The translations under genes were made by a program, and so were the position numbers. The notes under the pieces are model-generated. The model worked only from the letters and a program-made list of their open reading frames with translations. It was not told the DNA's origin and made no database searches. Shown one piece after another: positions 17,234-25,575 of a stretch of DNA of 64,000 nt. Source of the DNA: Microbacterium sp. Root180. Lineage in GTDB: Bacteria; Actinomycetota; Actinomycetes; Actinomycetales; Microbacteriaceae. The DNA is taken from the NCBI RefSeq assembly GCF_001428485.1, contig NZ_LMHS01000001.1, forward strand, positions 558,404 to 622,403, read 5' to 3'. Within the stretch, counting starts at the first letter, position 1, and the number at the start of each line of letters is the position of its first letter.

Positions 17234-18297
17234 CGACGACAAGGGCCGCTGTCCTCTACGGTCCCGGAGACCTGCGCATCGAGGACCGCGAGGTCTCTCC
17301 CGTCGGCCCCGGCGATGCACTCGTGCGCGTCGCCGTGTGCGGAGTCTGCGGGTCGGACGCCACGGAGTTCTCCCGAGGTCCTGTTCTCACGGTGCTTCCC
17401 GTCACGCTCGGCCACGAGTTCGCCGGCACGGTCGAGGCAGTGGGCGAAGGGGTCGACCTGGCGGTCGGCGCCACCGTCGTCTGCGGCGCCGGAATCTCGT
17501 GTGGAGAGTGCAAGCCGTGCCGAGAGGGCAGGACGAACCTGTGCCGGTCTTACCGGACGGCGGGACTCCAGGTGGACGGTGGCCTCGCGGGTCACGTGAC
17601 GGTCCCCGCTCGGACGCTCATCGACGTCTCGGCGTACGACCTGCCGACCGACACCCTGGGTCTCGCCCAGCCCATGTCGATCGCCGTGCACGCGGTCGCC
17701 CGCAGTGGTCTGCGTGCGGGACAGGAGGCCGTCATCGTCGGCGTCGGCGGGATCGGCGCATTCCTCGTGCACGCGGCGGTCGCGACGGGTGCGCGCATCC
17801 TCGCTGTGGATCGGAGCGCCGAACGGCTCGAGCTCGCCCGCACGCTCGGCGCGGTCGAGGGGCTCATGGCGGGCGACGGAACCCTCCGCGAGCACCTTGA
17901 CGACCTCGGCTGGGAGGCCGATGTGCTGTTCGAGGTGAGCGGATCGGCCGGCGGGCTCGCCGAGGTGCTGGATGCCGCGCTGCCCGGCGCGACGATCGTG
18001 CCGATCGGCATCCAGCGGACCGATGTCGCCGTGCCGCTCGGGAGCTGGACCCTCAGGGAGTACACGATCGTGGGCACAGTCGCGCACGCCATCGCCGCAG
18101 ACCTGCCGCGTGCCGTCGAACTCCTCGCAGCGAGGGACGACTGGAGCGATATCGCGTCGGAGGTGCTTCCGCTCTCGGGTGTCGCCGAGAATGCCCTCGG
18201 CCCGATGCTCGATGGCGCGAGCCGACAGGTCAAGACGCTGATCGATCCCTGGATCAGCGAGCCTCGTCCCGCTGTGCACAGCGGGCCCGGCGACTGA
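17230..18297 (+). CDS. Zinc-dependent medium-chain alcohol dehydrogenase
   Basis: 355 residues, MDR family. Catalytic zinc residues in VCGVCGSDATEF and GHEFAGTVE; structural zinc Cys cluster in CGECKPCREGRTNLC, all four Cys present; NAD(P) motif VGVGGIGAFLVHAAV followed by the acidic residue in ILAVDRS, favouring NAD. Resembles threonine, sorbitol and 2,3-butanediol dehydrogenases. GTG start overlaps the Dabb stop. It probably oxidises a hydroxyl intermediate made after amidohydrolase action. The stop abuts that of the XRE gene in TGATCA. Confidence 0.88.
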   Translation: MTTTRAAVLYGPGDLRIEDREVSPVGPGDALVRVAVCGVCGSDATEFSRGPVLTVLPVTLGHEFAGTVEAVGEGVDLAVGATVVCGAGISCGECKPCREGRTNLCRSYRTAGLQVDGGLAGHVTVPARTLIDVSAYDLPTDTLGLAQPMSIAVHAVARSGLRAGQEAVIVGVGGIGAFLVHAAVATGARILAVDRSAERLELARTLGAVEGLMAGDGTLREHLDDLGWEADVLFEVSGSAGGLAEVLDAALPGATIVPIGIQRTDVAVPLGSWTLREYTIVGTVAHAIAADLPRAVELLAARDDWSDIASEVLPLSGVAENALGPMLDGASRQVKTLIDPWISEPRPAVHSGPGD

Positions 18298-19011
18298 TCA
18301 GCGGTCGAGGTCGTCCATCGCGCGCAGGACATCGACCGCTGAGCCGATCGACGTCGGGGGAGCCTGGCCCACGCCCGACGCTGCGGGCATCGACTGGTTC
18401 TGCTCGCGTCGGCCGACGACGAACCAGATTCCGCGCGCGATCCGATCGCTGCGGTTGAGGTAGAGGTGCGGCCGTACGGAGTCGAAGTGCAGGCTGTCGC
18501 CCGGCCGGATCGTGAAGGTGTCGAAGTCGATCTGCACGGTGAGTTCGCCTTCGAGAAGATAGGCGTACTCGACGCCGGCGTGGCGCATGAGCTTGCCCTC
18601 GACGGAGCTGGTGGCGCCGGGCTCGTACGTCACGAGCAGCGCGTCGGCCGGGCCTTCGCCGGCGGCGAGGCGCTCCCACCGCACGCCGTTCTCCATTTCG
18701 AGCACCGCATTGTCTTCGGCGCGCTGCACCGAGGCTCTGCCGGGAATCGATGACGCTGCGATCGGCGCCGGCGAATCCGCGGCCGGCGCACTCGGGGCCG
18801 TCGGCACGGAGACGCCGAGCAGTTCGTCGATCGAGATCCCGAGGTGCGTGACGATCGCGTAGAGGGTCGACACGGACGGCTGCGTCTTGCCGGTCTCGAC
18901 CTGGGAGATGAGGCTCGCCGAGACACCGAGCGAGCCGGCGAGGCTGCGCAGGCTCATGCCCTTCTGCATCCTTGCGACGCGCAGCCGCGTGCCGATGTCT
19001 TCAGCGACCAC
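18298..19011 (-). CDS. XRE-family transcriptional regulator with C-terminal cupin domain
   Basis: 237 residues from GTG. Helix-turn-helix in IGTRLRVARMQKGMSLRSLA and VSASLISQVETGKTQPSVSTL (about 5-60), a Pro/Ala-rich linker (about 72-95), then a cupin (VEYAYLLEGELTVQIDF, IRPGDSLHFDSVRPHLYLN) that probably binds the effector. This layout is that of PuuR/SutR-type regulators of catabolic operons. An ATG at 19047 is in frame, but GTG 19011 follows AGAGGAGG at ideal spacing. A palindrome and -10 box lie upstream. Likely controls one or more operons of the island. Confidence 0.88.
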   Translation of the reverse strand: MVAEDIGTRLRVARMQKGMSLRSLAGSLGVSASLISQVETGKTQPSVSTLYAIVTHLGISIDELLGVSVPTAPSAPAADSPAPIAASSIPGRASVQRAEDNAVLEMENGVRWERLAAGEGPADALLVTYEPGATSSVEGKLMRHAGVEYAYLLEGELTVQIDFDTFTIRPGDSLHFDSVRPHLYLNRSDRIARGIWFVVGRREQNQSMPAASGVGQAPPTSIGSAVDVLRAMDDLDR

Positions 19012-19059
19012 GGTGCCTCCTCTGGCGGGGAAGTCGGCAGACCTCATGTACTCGATCCG

Positions 19060-19080
19060 CCTCCATGGAGGATTACGCTA
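19060..19080 (-). promoter_or_regulatory. Promoter and palindromic operator of the XRE-cupin gene
   Basis: On the minus strand TAGCGT (19075-19080) is a -10 box; just downstream, over the expected start site, is the perfect 12-base palindrome CCTCCATGGAGG (19060-19071). The position fits autorepression. Confidence 0.45.
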
Positions 19081-19149
19081 CCGTTCTCATCGCCCGGCAC
19101 GTGTACGCCTCGCCTGCACAGTATTCCTGCGGGACCATGCGTCGATCGT

Positions 19150-20190
19150 CTAGACGGCGACGCTGACATCGAGCAGCAGATCCCGGTTGGCCACGCTGCG
19201 CTGCAGCCGACCCGCCTCGATCTCCTTCGCCAGACGCACCGTGTGCGCGTTGAAGGGGGCAGCGGCCCCGGCGCGTGCGAGGACGTCGACGACGAGGCCG
19301 TTCACCTCGGCGTACTCGGAGTGGCGTCCCTTGATCCAGTCCTGGAGCACCGTTGTCTTCGTATCGGGGAGCGAGTAGCTCTCCAGTACCTTGCCGAGCA
19401 GGTCGGCGGCATATCGGTCAGGCTCCGTGACCGCTGCATCCTCGAGCCCGAAGATGGGAACGAGCGAGCATCCGTCGGCCAGCGCTGCGCGCGCCGCCTC
19501 CTTGCCGCACTCGATCATGAAGTCGTGGACGCCCGGGATCTGCACGGCATCGGCCAGGGCCACGTCGAGAATCGCGGAAGGGACGAGTTCCCCCGCGTTG
19601 GCGACGAGCTTCATCCACTTCGATGATCGGATGTCGTCGGAGACGGCGACGGTTCCCGCGTGCGACAGCACCCGCTGCACCTCGGCCTCGCGGCCGCGTG
19701 CCGCGTCGTCGTAGGAGCCGACCGCGAACCATGCGCCGCTCACGGGAGTCTGCCGGTTCACGATGCCCGGCTCGTACATGTTCGACGCCATCTCGATCAC
19801 GGCGCCCATCGTGCGGTGCGCACCGACGGCAGCGGCGATGTCGTCGTGCGACATCCCGTTCTGCAGTCCGACGACGAGGGCGTCGTCGGCGAGATGGGGT
19901 CTGATCAGCTCGCACGCCCACCGCGTGTCGTAGGCCTTCACGGCCACGAACACCATGTCGAACGGTTCTCGGAGGGTCGCCACCTCGCAGAGGTGGATCG
20001 CGTTGACGGGCGTGACGACCGTCTCGTCCGGGAGGCGGACCTCGATTCCACTCGCCTTCATGGCCTCGACGTGAGAGGGCCATTGCTCGATGAAGGTCAC
20101 ATCGAGGCCCGCTCGGACGAAGTCGGCACCGATCCCCGATCCCTGTGCTCCAGATCCGAGCACGGCGATCTTCGGCTGTGTGTCCACCAT
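19150..20190 (-). CDS. Ketopantoate reductase-family (PanE/ApbA) dehydrogenase, copy 2
   Basis: 346 residues. Rossmann motif VLGSGAQGSGIGADFVRAG, catalytic-region motifs SSKWMKLVANAGEL and SEYAEVNGLV. It shares long identical runs with copy 1 (EQWPSHVEAM, AIHLCEVA, KAYDTRWA, QNGMS). The frame is open to 20556, but ATG 20190 follows AGGAGG with four bases of spacing. Like copy 1 it is divergent from an amidohydrolase, so the pair is a duplicated module; the operator repeats differ, suggesting separate regulation or effectors. Probable 2-oxoacid/2-hydroxyacid oxidoreductase; true substrate unknown. Confidence 0.83.
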   Translation of the reverse strand: MVDTQPKIAVLGSGAQGSGIGADFVRAGLDVTFIEQWPSHVEAMKASGIEVRLPDETVVTPVNAIHLCEVATLREPFDMVFVAVKAYDTRWACELIRPHLADDALVVGLQNGMSHDDIAAAVGAHRTMGAVIEMASNMYEPGIVNRQTPVSGAWFAVGSYDDAARGREAEVQRVLSHAGTVAVSDDIRSSKWMKLVANAGELVPSAILDVALADAVQIPGVHDFMIECGKEAARAALADGCSLVPIFGLEDAAVTEPDRYAADLLGKVLESYSLPDTKTTVLQDWIKGRHSEYAEVNGLVVDVLARAGAAAPFNAHTVRLAKEIEAGRLQRSVANRDLLLDVSVAV

Positions 20191-20230
20191 CGGTCCTCCT
20201 TGACGCGGGGCTTGCGTCGTGTGCGTTTGC

Positions 20231-20257
20231 ACTGTACACAAGTGTCTCGACTGTACA
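20231..20257. promoter_or_regulatory. TGTACA direct repeats in the second reductase/amidohydrolase spacer
   Basis: ACTGTACA occurs at 20231-20238 and again at 20250-20257, 19 bases apart (about two helical turns); each contains the palindrome TGTACA. GTTCTGTTCAG follows. A dimer-of-dimers regulator site is likely; the protein is unknown. Confidence 0.5.
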
Positions 20258-20320
20258 GTTCTGTTCAGTCCACAGCAACAGTCCGGCTTCCGGGAGCCGG
20301 ATTCCCCGCAAAGGAGCGCG

Positions 20321-21754
20321 ATGCGAACCCTCATCCGCGGCGTCGCCGCCGCAACCGTCGATGACCTCCTGGGAGATCTCGAGCGCACCGACATCCTCAT
20401 CGTCGACCACCTCATCGCGCGGATCGCGCCCGATATCGAGGCCGAGGCCGACGAGGTGATCGACGGCAGCGGGATGATCGCGATTCCGGGCATGGTGGAC
20501 ACGCACCGCCACACCTGGCAGACGGCCCTGCGTGGCATCCTCGCCGACGGCAACATCCCGGACTATCTTCGCGGGATCCGTCTTCAGATGGCTCCGAGGT
20601 ACCGTGCGGAGGACATGTACGCCGGCAACTACGTCGGTGCTCTTGATGCCATCAACAGCGGAGTCACCACCCTGGTCGACTACTGCCACAACATCCTCGA
20701 CCCCGATTGCGCACATGCCGCCGTCGGAGGACTGCGGGATGCCGGCATCCGGGCCCTCTACGCGCATGGCCTCACCCCCATCCTGACCAACACGTGGGGC
20801 GAGTCGCGAGGAGGGTCGCGCAGCGGCGGCGATCCCGCCGACCTCGACACGCGTGCGAAGCTCGCCCGCGAGATCAGGGACGCGTACTTCTCGAGCGACG
20901 ACCAGCTTCTGCGGTTCGGCATCGCGCCGCAGGAGCTCGCGATCGCCCCGGTCGACGAGGTGGCACGCGAGTTCCGACTCGCGCGGGAGCTCGATGCCCG
21001 CATCACCATCCACGCCAACCAGGTCATGGTGCGCCAGCTCTTCAAGGATGTCGAGGTCCTCCATCGCAGCGGACTGCTCGCCGATGACCTCCTGCTCGTC
21101 CACTGCACGTTCAACACGCCACAGGAGTGGGAGCTGCTCGACGGCTCGGGCGTCACGGTGTCGGTCTGCGCCGAGACCGAGATGCAGATGGGGATGGGCT
21201 ATCCCGCCATCCACGAGACGACGCGTCACACCGGGGGACCGAGCCTCGGGATCGACTGCGTGAGCGGCAACAGCGGCGACATGATCTCGCACAGCAGACT
21301 CGTGCTCCAGGCATCCCGCTACCGCGCCGACGAACCCGGCTATCAGGAATGGCGCGCGCCGCAGGAGATGGCATGGACCACGCGCGATGCTCTCAGGTGG
21401 GCGACCATCAACGGCGCCCGGGCGGCCGGCGTGGATCACCTCGTCGGGTCCCTCACCCCCGGCAAGCACGCCGACATCGTGCTCGTCGACATGCGGGGGA
21501 TCAGCCAGGCGGGATGGAACCGGCAGGACCCGACAGGGGCGGTCATCTCGCAGGCGAATGCGGGATGCGTCGACACCGTCCTGATCGACGGGCGGGTGGT
21601 GAAGCGCCACGGAATCCTCACCGACGTCGACTCGTCGGCCGCGGTACGCCTTCTCGACGACTCGCATGACCGCCTCTACGAGGAGATGCATCGCCACGGG
21701 GGGTTCATTCCGCAGCCGCCGATCGACATCCCGCTCTACCGAGAGCGCGCGTGA
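20321..21754 (+). CDS. Amidohydrolase (TRZ/ATZ-type, metal-dependent), copy B
   Basis: 477 residues. Metal-site motifs VDTHRHTWQTALRG, ITIHANQV, LLVHCTFN and LGIDCVSGNSGDM give the HxH, His, His and Asp set. C-terminal sandwich strand LTPGKHADIVLVDM. AAGGAG ribosome-binding site; the longer frame from 20219 crosses the operator and is rejected. Related to copies A and C but clearly diverged (a Ser/Gly-rich insertion RGGSRSGGDPADL near residue 165). Divergent from reductase copy 2. Likely deaminates or opens an N-containing substrate or intermediate. Confidence 0.86.
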   Translation: MRTLIRGVAAATVDDLLGDLERTDILIVDHLIARIAPDIEAEADEVIDGSGMIAIPGMVDTHRHTWQTALRGILADGNIPDYLRGIRLQMAPRYRAEDMYAGNYVGALDAINSGVTTLVDYCHNILDPDCAHAAVGGLRDAGIRALYAHGLTPILTNTWGESRGGSRSGGDPADLDTRAKLAREIRDAYFSSDDQLLRFGIAPQELAIAPVDEVAREFRLARELDARITIHANQVMVRQLFKDVEVLHRSGLLADDLLLVHCTFNTPQEWELLDGSGVTVSVCAETEMQMGMGYPAIHETTRHTGGPSLGIDCVSGNSGDMISHSRLVLQASRYRADEPGYQEWRAPQEMAWTTRDALRWATINGARAAGVDHLVGSLTPGKHADIVLVDMRGISQAGWNRQDPTGAVISQANAGCVDTVLIDGRVVKRHGILTDVDSSAAVRLLDDSHDRLYEEMHRHGGFIPQPPIDIPLYRERA

Positions 21755-21770
21755 CGACCGTTGCTAAAGC

Positions 21771-21836
21771 GTTACTGGACACAAATGGCAATTTGGTAAC
21801 TAATACTTGACGGCGTGCAGTCACGCTTTCTAGGAT
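21771..21836 (+). promoter_or_regulatory. Sigma-A-type promoter with upstream operator for the amidohydrolase C/ABC operon
   Basis: TTGACG (21807-21812), an 18-base spacer and TAGGAT (21831-21836) make the clearest -35/-10 pair in the window. Immediately upstream, GTTAC (21771-21775) and CAAAT (21782-21786) are mirrored by ATTTG (21791-21795) and GTAAC (21796-21800), a candidate operator. The predicted start near 21843 leaves a leader of about 60 bases. Confidence 0.6.
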
Positions 21837-21903
21837 CGGCAGCACAACGGATGGCCCGCGATGACCTGCGGCGCCTCAGCTGACAAGGGAGTCAACGAAG
21901 AAC

Positions 21904-23286
21904 ATGGGCGTTACTCGCACTCTTCTCCGCGGCGGAATCGTCATCACGGCTGCACAGCCGGGTGAAGTCCTGGAGAACACGGACATCCTCATCGGCGCCG
22001 ACGGCACCATCGAGCAGATCGGCCGCGACCTCAGCGCCGTCGACGCGGAGATCATCGACGTCGCCGGACGGATCGTTCATCCCGGCTTCGTCGACACCCA
22101 CCGGCACACGTGGCAGTCGATCGTCCGCAACCTCGCATCGGACTGGTCGCTCACCGAGTACCTCGCGGGTCTTCACACCGGGCTCAGCAAGCACTTCCGC
22201 CCGGAGGACACCTACACCGGCAACTACCTCGGAGCTCTCGAGGCCCTGGACTCCGGCATCACCACGCTCGTGGACTGGTCGCACAACCTCGCGACTCCGC
22301 AGCACGCCGACGCCGCCGTGAACGCACTCCAGGACACCGGGATGCGCGCGGTCTTCGCGCACGGCGGCGGCGCCGCCCAGTGGGGTTCGCTTCCCTCGTC
22401 CGTCCCGCACCCCGACGACGCCCGTCGCGTCCGGGACGAGTACTTCTCGAACGACGACGGGCTCGTCACCATGGCCCTCGCTCTGCGCGGCCCGCAGTTC
22501 ACCACTCCCGAGGTCAACCGAACAGACTTCGAACTCGCCAAGGACCTCGATCTGCGCGTGACCGTCCACGTGGGAGACGGGTACTGGGGCAAGTCCGGGC
22601 CCATCCGCAAGCTTGCCGAGGACGGCTTGCTGTCGGATCGCACCACGTATGTCCACTGCTGCACCCTCGGCGACGACGAACTCGCGCTCATCGCCGACAG
22701 CGGCGGCACGGCATCGGTCGCGCCCGACGTCGAGATGCAGATGGGACACGGATTCCCCGCCACCGGGCGCCTGCTGCGCGCCGGCATCCGTCCCACCTTC
22801 TCGATCGACGTGTGCAGTTCGAACGGCGGCGACATGTTCGCGACCATGCGGACCGCGATCGGAATGCAGCGGGCGCTCGACAACGCGCCGTCGGTCGAGA
22901 CCGGCGAGGTCGTCGAGCGGATCAGCCTGACCTGCGCGGAGGTGGTGCGCTTCGCTACGATCGACGGTGCCCACGCCGCGGGCCTCAGCGGGGTCACGGG
23001 GTCGATCGAGGTCGGCAAGGCGGCGGATCTCGTCGTTCTGGACGACCGGTCGCTCGCGCTCACCCCCCTGAACAATCCTCTGGGCAGCCTCGTCTACTCG
23101 GCTCACCCGGGGCTCGTGCGCGACGTGTTCGTTCAGGGGCGCCGAGTCAAGAAGGACGGCGCGCTCGTCGGCGTCGATCTCGCGAAGCTCAAGGGCGACG
23201 CACTCGCGTCGCGCGAGTACCTCCTGGGAGAGATGCCCGAAGCCCGCCTCGACGGCACCTGGCACCCGGAGCTGGCGTCGTCATGA
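21904..23286 (+). CDS. Amidohydrolase (TRZ/ATZ-type, metal-dependent), copy C
   Basis: 460 residues. Motifs VDTHRHTWQSIVRN, VTVHVGDGYWG, TYVHCCTLG and FSIDVCSSNGGDMF supply the metal site; the C-terminal strand is GSIEVGKAADLVVLDD. First gene of a long operon: its stop overlaps the ATG of the ABC permease (ATGA), then come the binding protein and ATPase-permease. Direct coupling of an amidohydrolase to an importer suggests that its substrate is what the importer brings in. The three paralogs share DTHRHxWQ but use different loops, so they may act on successive intermediates. Confidence 0.87.
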   Translation: MGVTRTLLRGGIVITAAQPGEVLENTDILIGADGTIEQIGRDLSAVDAEIIDVAGRIVHPGFVDTHRHTWQSIVRNLASDWSLTEYLAGLHTGLSKHFRPEDTYTGNYLGALEALDSGITTLVDWSHNLATPQHADAAVNALQDTGMRAVFAHGGGAAQWGSLPSSVPHPDDARRVRDEYFSNDDGLVTMALALRGPQFTTPEVNRTDFELAKDLDLRVTVHVGDGYWGKSGPIRKLAEDGLLSDRTTYVHCCTLGDDELALIADSGGTASVAPDVEMQMGHGFPATGRLLRAGIRPTFSIDVCSSNGGDMFATMRTAIGMQRALDNAPSVETGEVVERISLTCAEVVRFATIDGAHAAGLSGVTGSIEVGKAADLVVLDDRSLALTPLNNPLGSLVYSAHPGLVRDVFVQGRRVKKDGALVGVDLAKLKGDALASREYLLGEMPEARLDGTWHPELASS

Positions 23287-24326
23287 CCTCGGCATCCACC
23301 GAGGTGCGTCGCGTCCCGAGCGATCACGCGCCGTGGCCGGCGATGTTCCTCTCCTGGCCGGGCACGAGGGCGCTGATCGCCGTCGCCGCGCTGTTCATCG
23401 TCAGCCCGCTGATCGCGCCGGGAAGCATCGGCCCGACCGCCATCGTCTCGATGCTCCCGTTCGCCGCCCTGATGGCGATCGTGGCGATCGGACAGACCCT
23501 CGTGATCCAGCAGGGCGGCCTCGATCTGTCGATTCCCGGAGCGGTGACGCTCGGCGCCCTGATCGTCGCGCGATTCGGGGGAGAGGACGCGCTCGGACTG
23601 CCCGTCGCCATCGGCGTCGCAATCATCGGCACCGCGGTGTTCGGCCTCATCAGCGGCCTCGTCATCACGCTCTTCGGACTGCCGCCTCTCGTCGTGACGA
23701 TCGCGATCAACGCGCTCATGATCGGCACCGTCCAGGCGCTCTCCGGCGGCTTCGCGGGTCAGAGTCCCGAGGCGCTCAGCCAATTCGCCCTCGGGAGGAT
23801 CGGGGGCATCCCCGTCCTGGTGTTCTTCGCCGTCGGCCTCGTCGTGATCGCCCACATCGTGGTCAAGTGCACGCGCGTCGGGCGCCGCTTCGAGCTCGTC
23901 GGCGAGAACCCGCGCAGCGCCGCGAACATCGGCATCGGCACGCGCGGGTACACGATCGCTGCCTACGTGCTCTCGACGGCGCTCGCCGCCGTGGGCGGCG
24001 TGCTGCTCGCCGGGCTGCTGCGCACGCCGACGCTGACAGCGGGCGATGACTATCTGCTTCCCTCGATCGCCGCGGTGGTCCTTGGAGGAACCGCGCTCAC
24101 GGGCGGCAAGGGAAGTGTCATCGGCACCGCTCTGGGCGCGCTCTTCCTGGCGCAGCTGACCCAGTTGGTGCAGACCTTCACGCAGGCGACCGCGGTCCAG
24201 AACATCGTCACCGCGCTGATCATCGGCGTCGGAATCGTCGCCCAGCTGCAACTGGGCGGAACAACGTCGCGCATCCGTGGCTTGGTGCGTCGTCGAACGG
24301 GGGACGGCACCCCCGCACCCGAGTGA
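23283..24326 (+). CDS. ABC transporter permease, RbsC family
   Basis: 347 residues with about nine to ten hydrophobic segments. Family marks: QTLVIQQGGLDLSIPGAVTLGA, the cytoplasmic coupling region RFELVGENPRSAANIGIG and SIAAVVLGGTALTGGKGSV. This is the branched/ribose-type (CUT2) permease fold. It overlaps copy C by 4 bases. A second permease is fused to the ATPase gene downstream, so the importer probably has a heterodimeric membrane channel. The open frame extends back to 22110 through the amidohydrolase; the start is fixed by the ATGA overlap. Confidence 0.88.
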   Translation: MTSASTEVRRVPSDHAPWPAMFLSWPGTRALIAVAALFIVSPLIAPGSIGPTAIVSMLPFAALMAIVAIGQTLVIQQGGLDLSIPGAVTLGALIVARFGGEDALGLPVAIGVAIIGTAVFGLISGLVITLFGLPPLVVTIAINALMIGTVQALSGGFAGQSPEALSQFALGRIGGIPVLVFFAVGLVVIAHIVVKCTRVGRRFELVGENPRSAANIGIGTRGYTIAAYVLSTALAAVGGVLLAGLLRTPTLTAGDDYLLPSIAAVVLGGTALTGGKGSVIGTALGALFLAQLTQLVQTFTQATAVQNIVTALIIGVGIVAQLQLGGTTSRIRGLVRRRTGDGTPAPE

Positions 24327-24387
24327 TCGAGCGGTCTCTCACACATCACGCAACCCGAAAATCACGCAACTCGAAGAGGAGTAATCC

Positions 24388-25575
24388 ATGAATTCCACAG
24401 CATCTGCGCGACGCGGCGCCGTCGCCGTGCTCGCGCTGAGCGCGCTCATCCTGGTGGGATGCTCGTCCACCAACAGCACGGGTGGCGGCGAGCCCTCGGG
24501 CACGACACCCAACAACCTCGAGGCCGACATCGCGGCGCTCAGCGTCGGGACGGTCGATCAGTTCATCGAGATGTCCGAGGTGTGCGCGGACGACGCCGAG
24601 GACATGACCGTCGGTGTCGTCGACGGCTACGGAACCAACACCTGGTCCAAGACCGTCCTCGCTGAGATCGAGAGCGAGGCCGCGAAGTGCCCCGCCATCA
24701 CGAGCGTCGAGTTCGTCGCGGGACGCGGTGACCTCGAGGCAACCACCTCGGGCATCACGAGCCTCGCGGCGAAGGGCACCGACATCATCCTGGTGATCCC
24801 GGACGCCGGACCCGGCGAGGCCCACCTCCCCGCGATCCGCCAGGCCACCGAGGCCGGGGCGATCGTGATCAACTTCGCGTCCGACCCGCAGGGTGAGGCC
24901 GGTGTCGAGTACCTCGACTACACCGACCAGATTCCGCAGTTCGTCGGCAAGTCGAAGGCCCAGTGGGTCGTGGACCAGCTCGGAGATGAAGGCGGCAACG
25001 TGGTCTTCTTCGGTGGCCCCGCGGGCGCACTGGTGTCGTCGCAGGAGTACGAGGGTGCGAAGGAGATCTTCGACGCCAACCCCCAGATCACGCTCATCAA
25101 CGAGGAGCCGATCGCGACGAACTGGGATCCCGCCCAGGCACAGCAGGCCATGGCGGGCGTCCTCGCCCAGGGCACGCCCATCGACGCGGTGATCGCCGAC
25201 TACGGCGCATCCGCGTCCGGCATCATCCGCGCCTACGAGGCCGCGGGTGAGCCGCTTCCGATCATCTCGACGACCGACGACAACTCCCTCAGCTGCGGCT
25301 TCGCAGCGCTCAAGGCCGCCAACGCGGACTACGAGCTGTCGACCGTGTCGTCGCGGACCTGGATCGGACGCGTCGCGCTCCGCAAGGCGGTCGCCGCATT
25401 CCAGGGCGGAAGCAACCAGGAGCCGTCGCTGTACGAGCTCGCCCTCTTCGAGGACTCGACCGGCTCCGCAGCCGGTGCGATCTCCCCTGATGAGGCATGC
25501 CTCCCCGACGCACCGTCCGACGCGACTCCGTCGACGCTGCTGACGGCCGACGAGATCCAGGAGCTGTTCGGCTGA
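24388..25575 (+). CDS. Lipoprotein substrate-binding protein, type 1 periplasmic fold (RbsB-like)
   Basis: 395 residues. Signal peptide with lipobox ILVGC (Cys25), then a Gly/Ser/Thr linker and a two-lobe periplasmic-binding fold: DMTVGVVDGYGTNTWSKTVL, DIILVIPDAGPGEAHLPAI, GGNVVFFGGPAGALVSSQEY, IDAVIADYGASASGIIRAYE and PIISTTDDNSLSCGF. This resembles binding proteins of ribose, autoinducer-2 and small polar ligands. Preceded by GAAGAGGAG. The stop shares its last base with the ATG of the ATPase-permease (TGATG). Ligand unknown; acidic residues in the cleft would suit a cationic or amidine ligand, but that is speculation. Confidence 0.88.
   Translation: MNSTASARRGAVAVLALSALILVGCSSTNSTGGGEPSGTTPNNLEADIAALSVGTVDQFIEMSEVCADDAEDMTVGVVDGYGTNTWSKTVLAEIESEAAKCPAITSVEFVAGRGDLEATTSGITSLAAKGTDIILVIPDAGPGEAHLPAIRQATEAGAIVINFASDPQGEAGVEYLDYTDQIPQFVGKSKAQWVVDQLGDEGGNVVFFGGPAGALVSSQEYEGAKEIFDANPQITLINEEPIATNWDPAQAQQAMAGVLAQGTPIDAVIADYGASASGIIRAYEAAGEPLPIISTTDDNSLSCGFAALKAANADYELSTVSSRTWIGRVALRKAVAAFQGGSNQEPSLYELALFEDSTGSAAGAISPDEACLPDAPSDATPSTLLTADEIQELFG

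Noticed and set aside
19012..19149. Short coding frames between the XRE and reductase genes
   Set aside because: They lack ribosome-binding sites and family features; the stretch holds the XRE promoter and palindrome.
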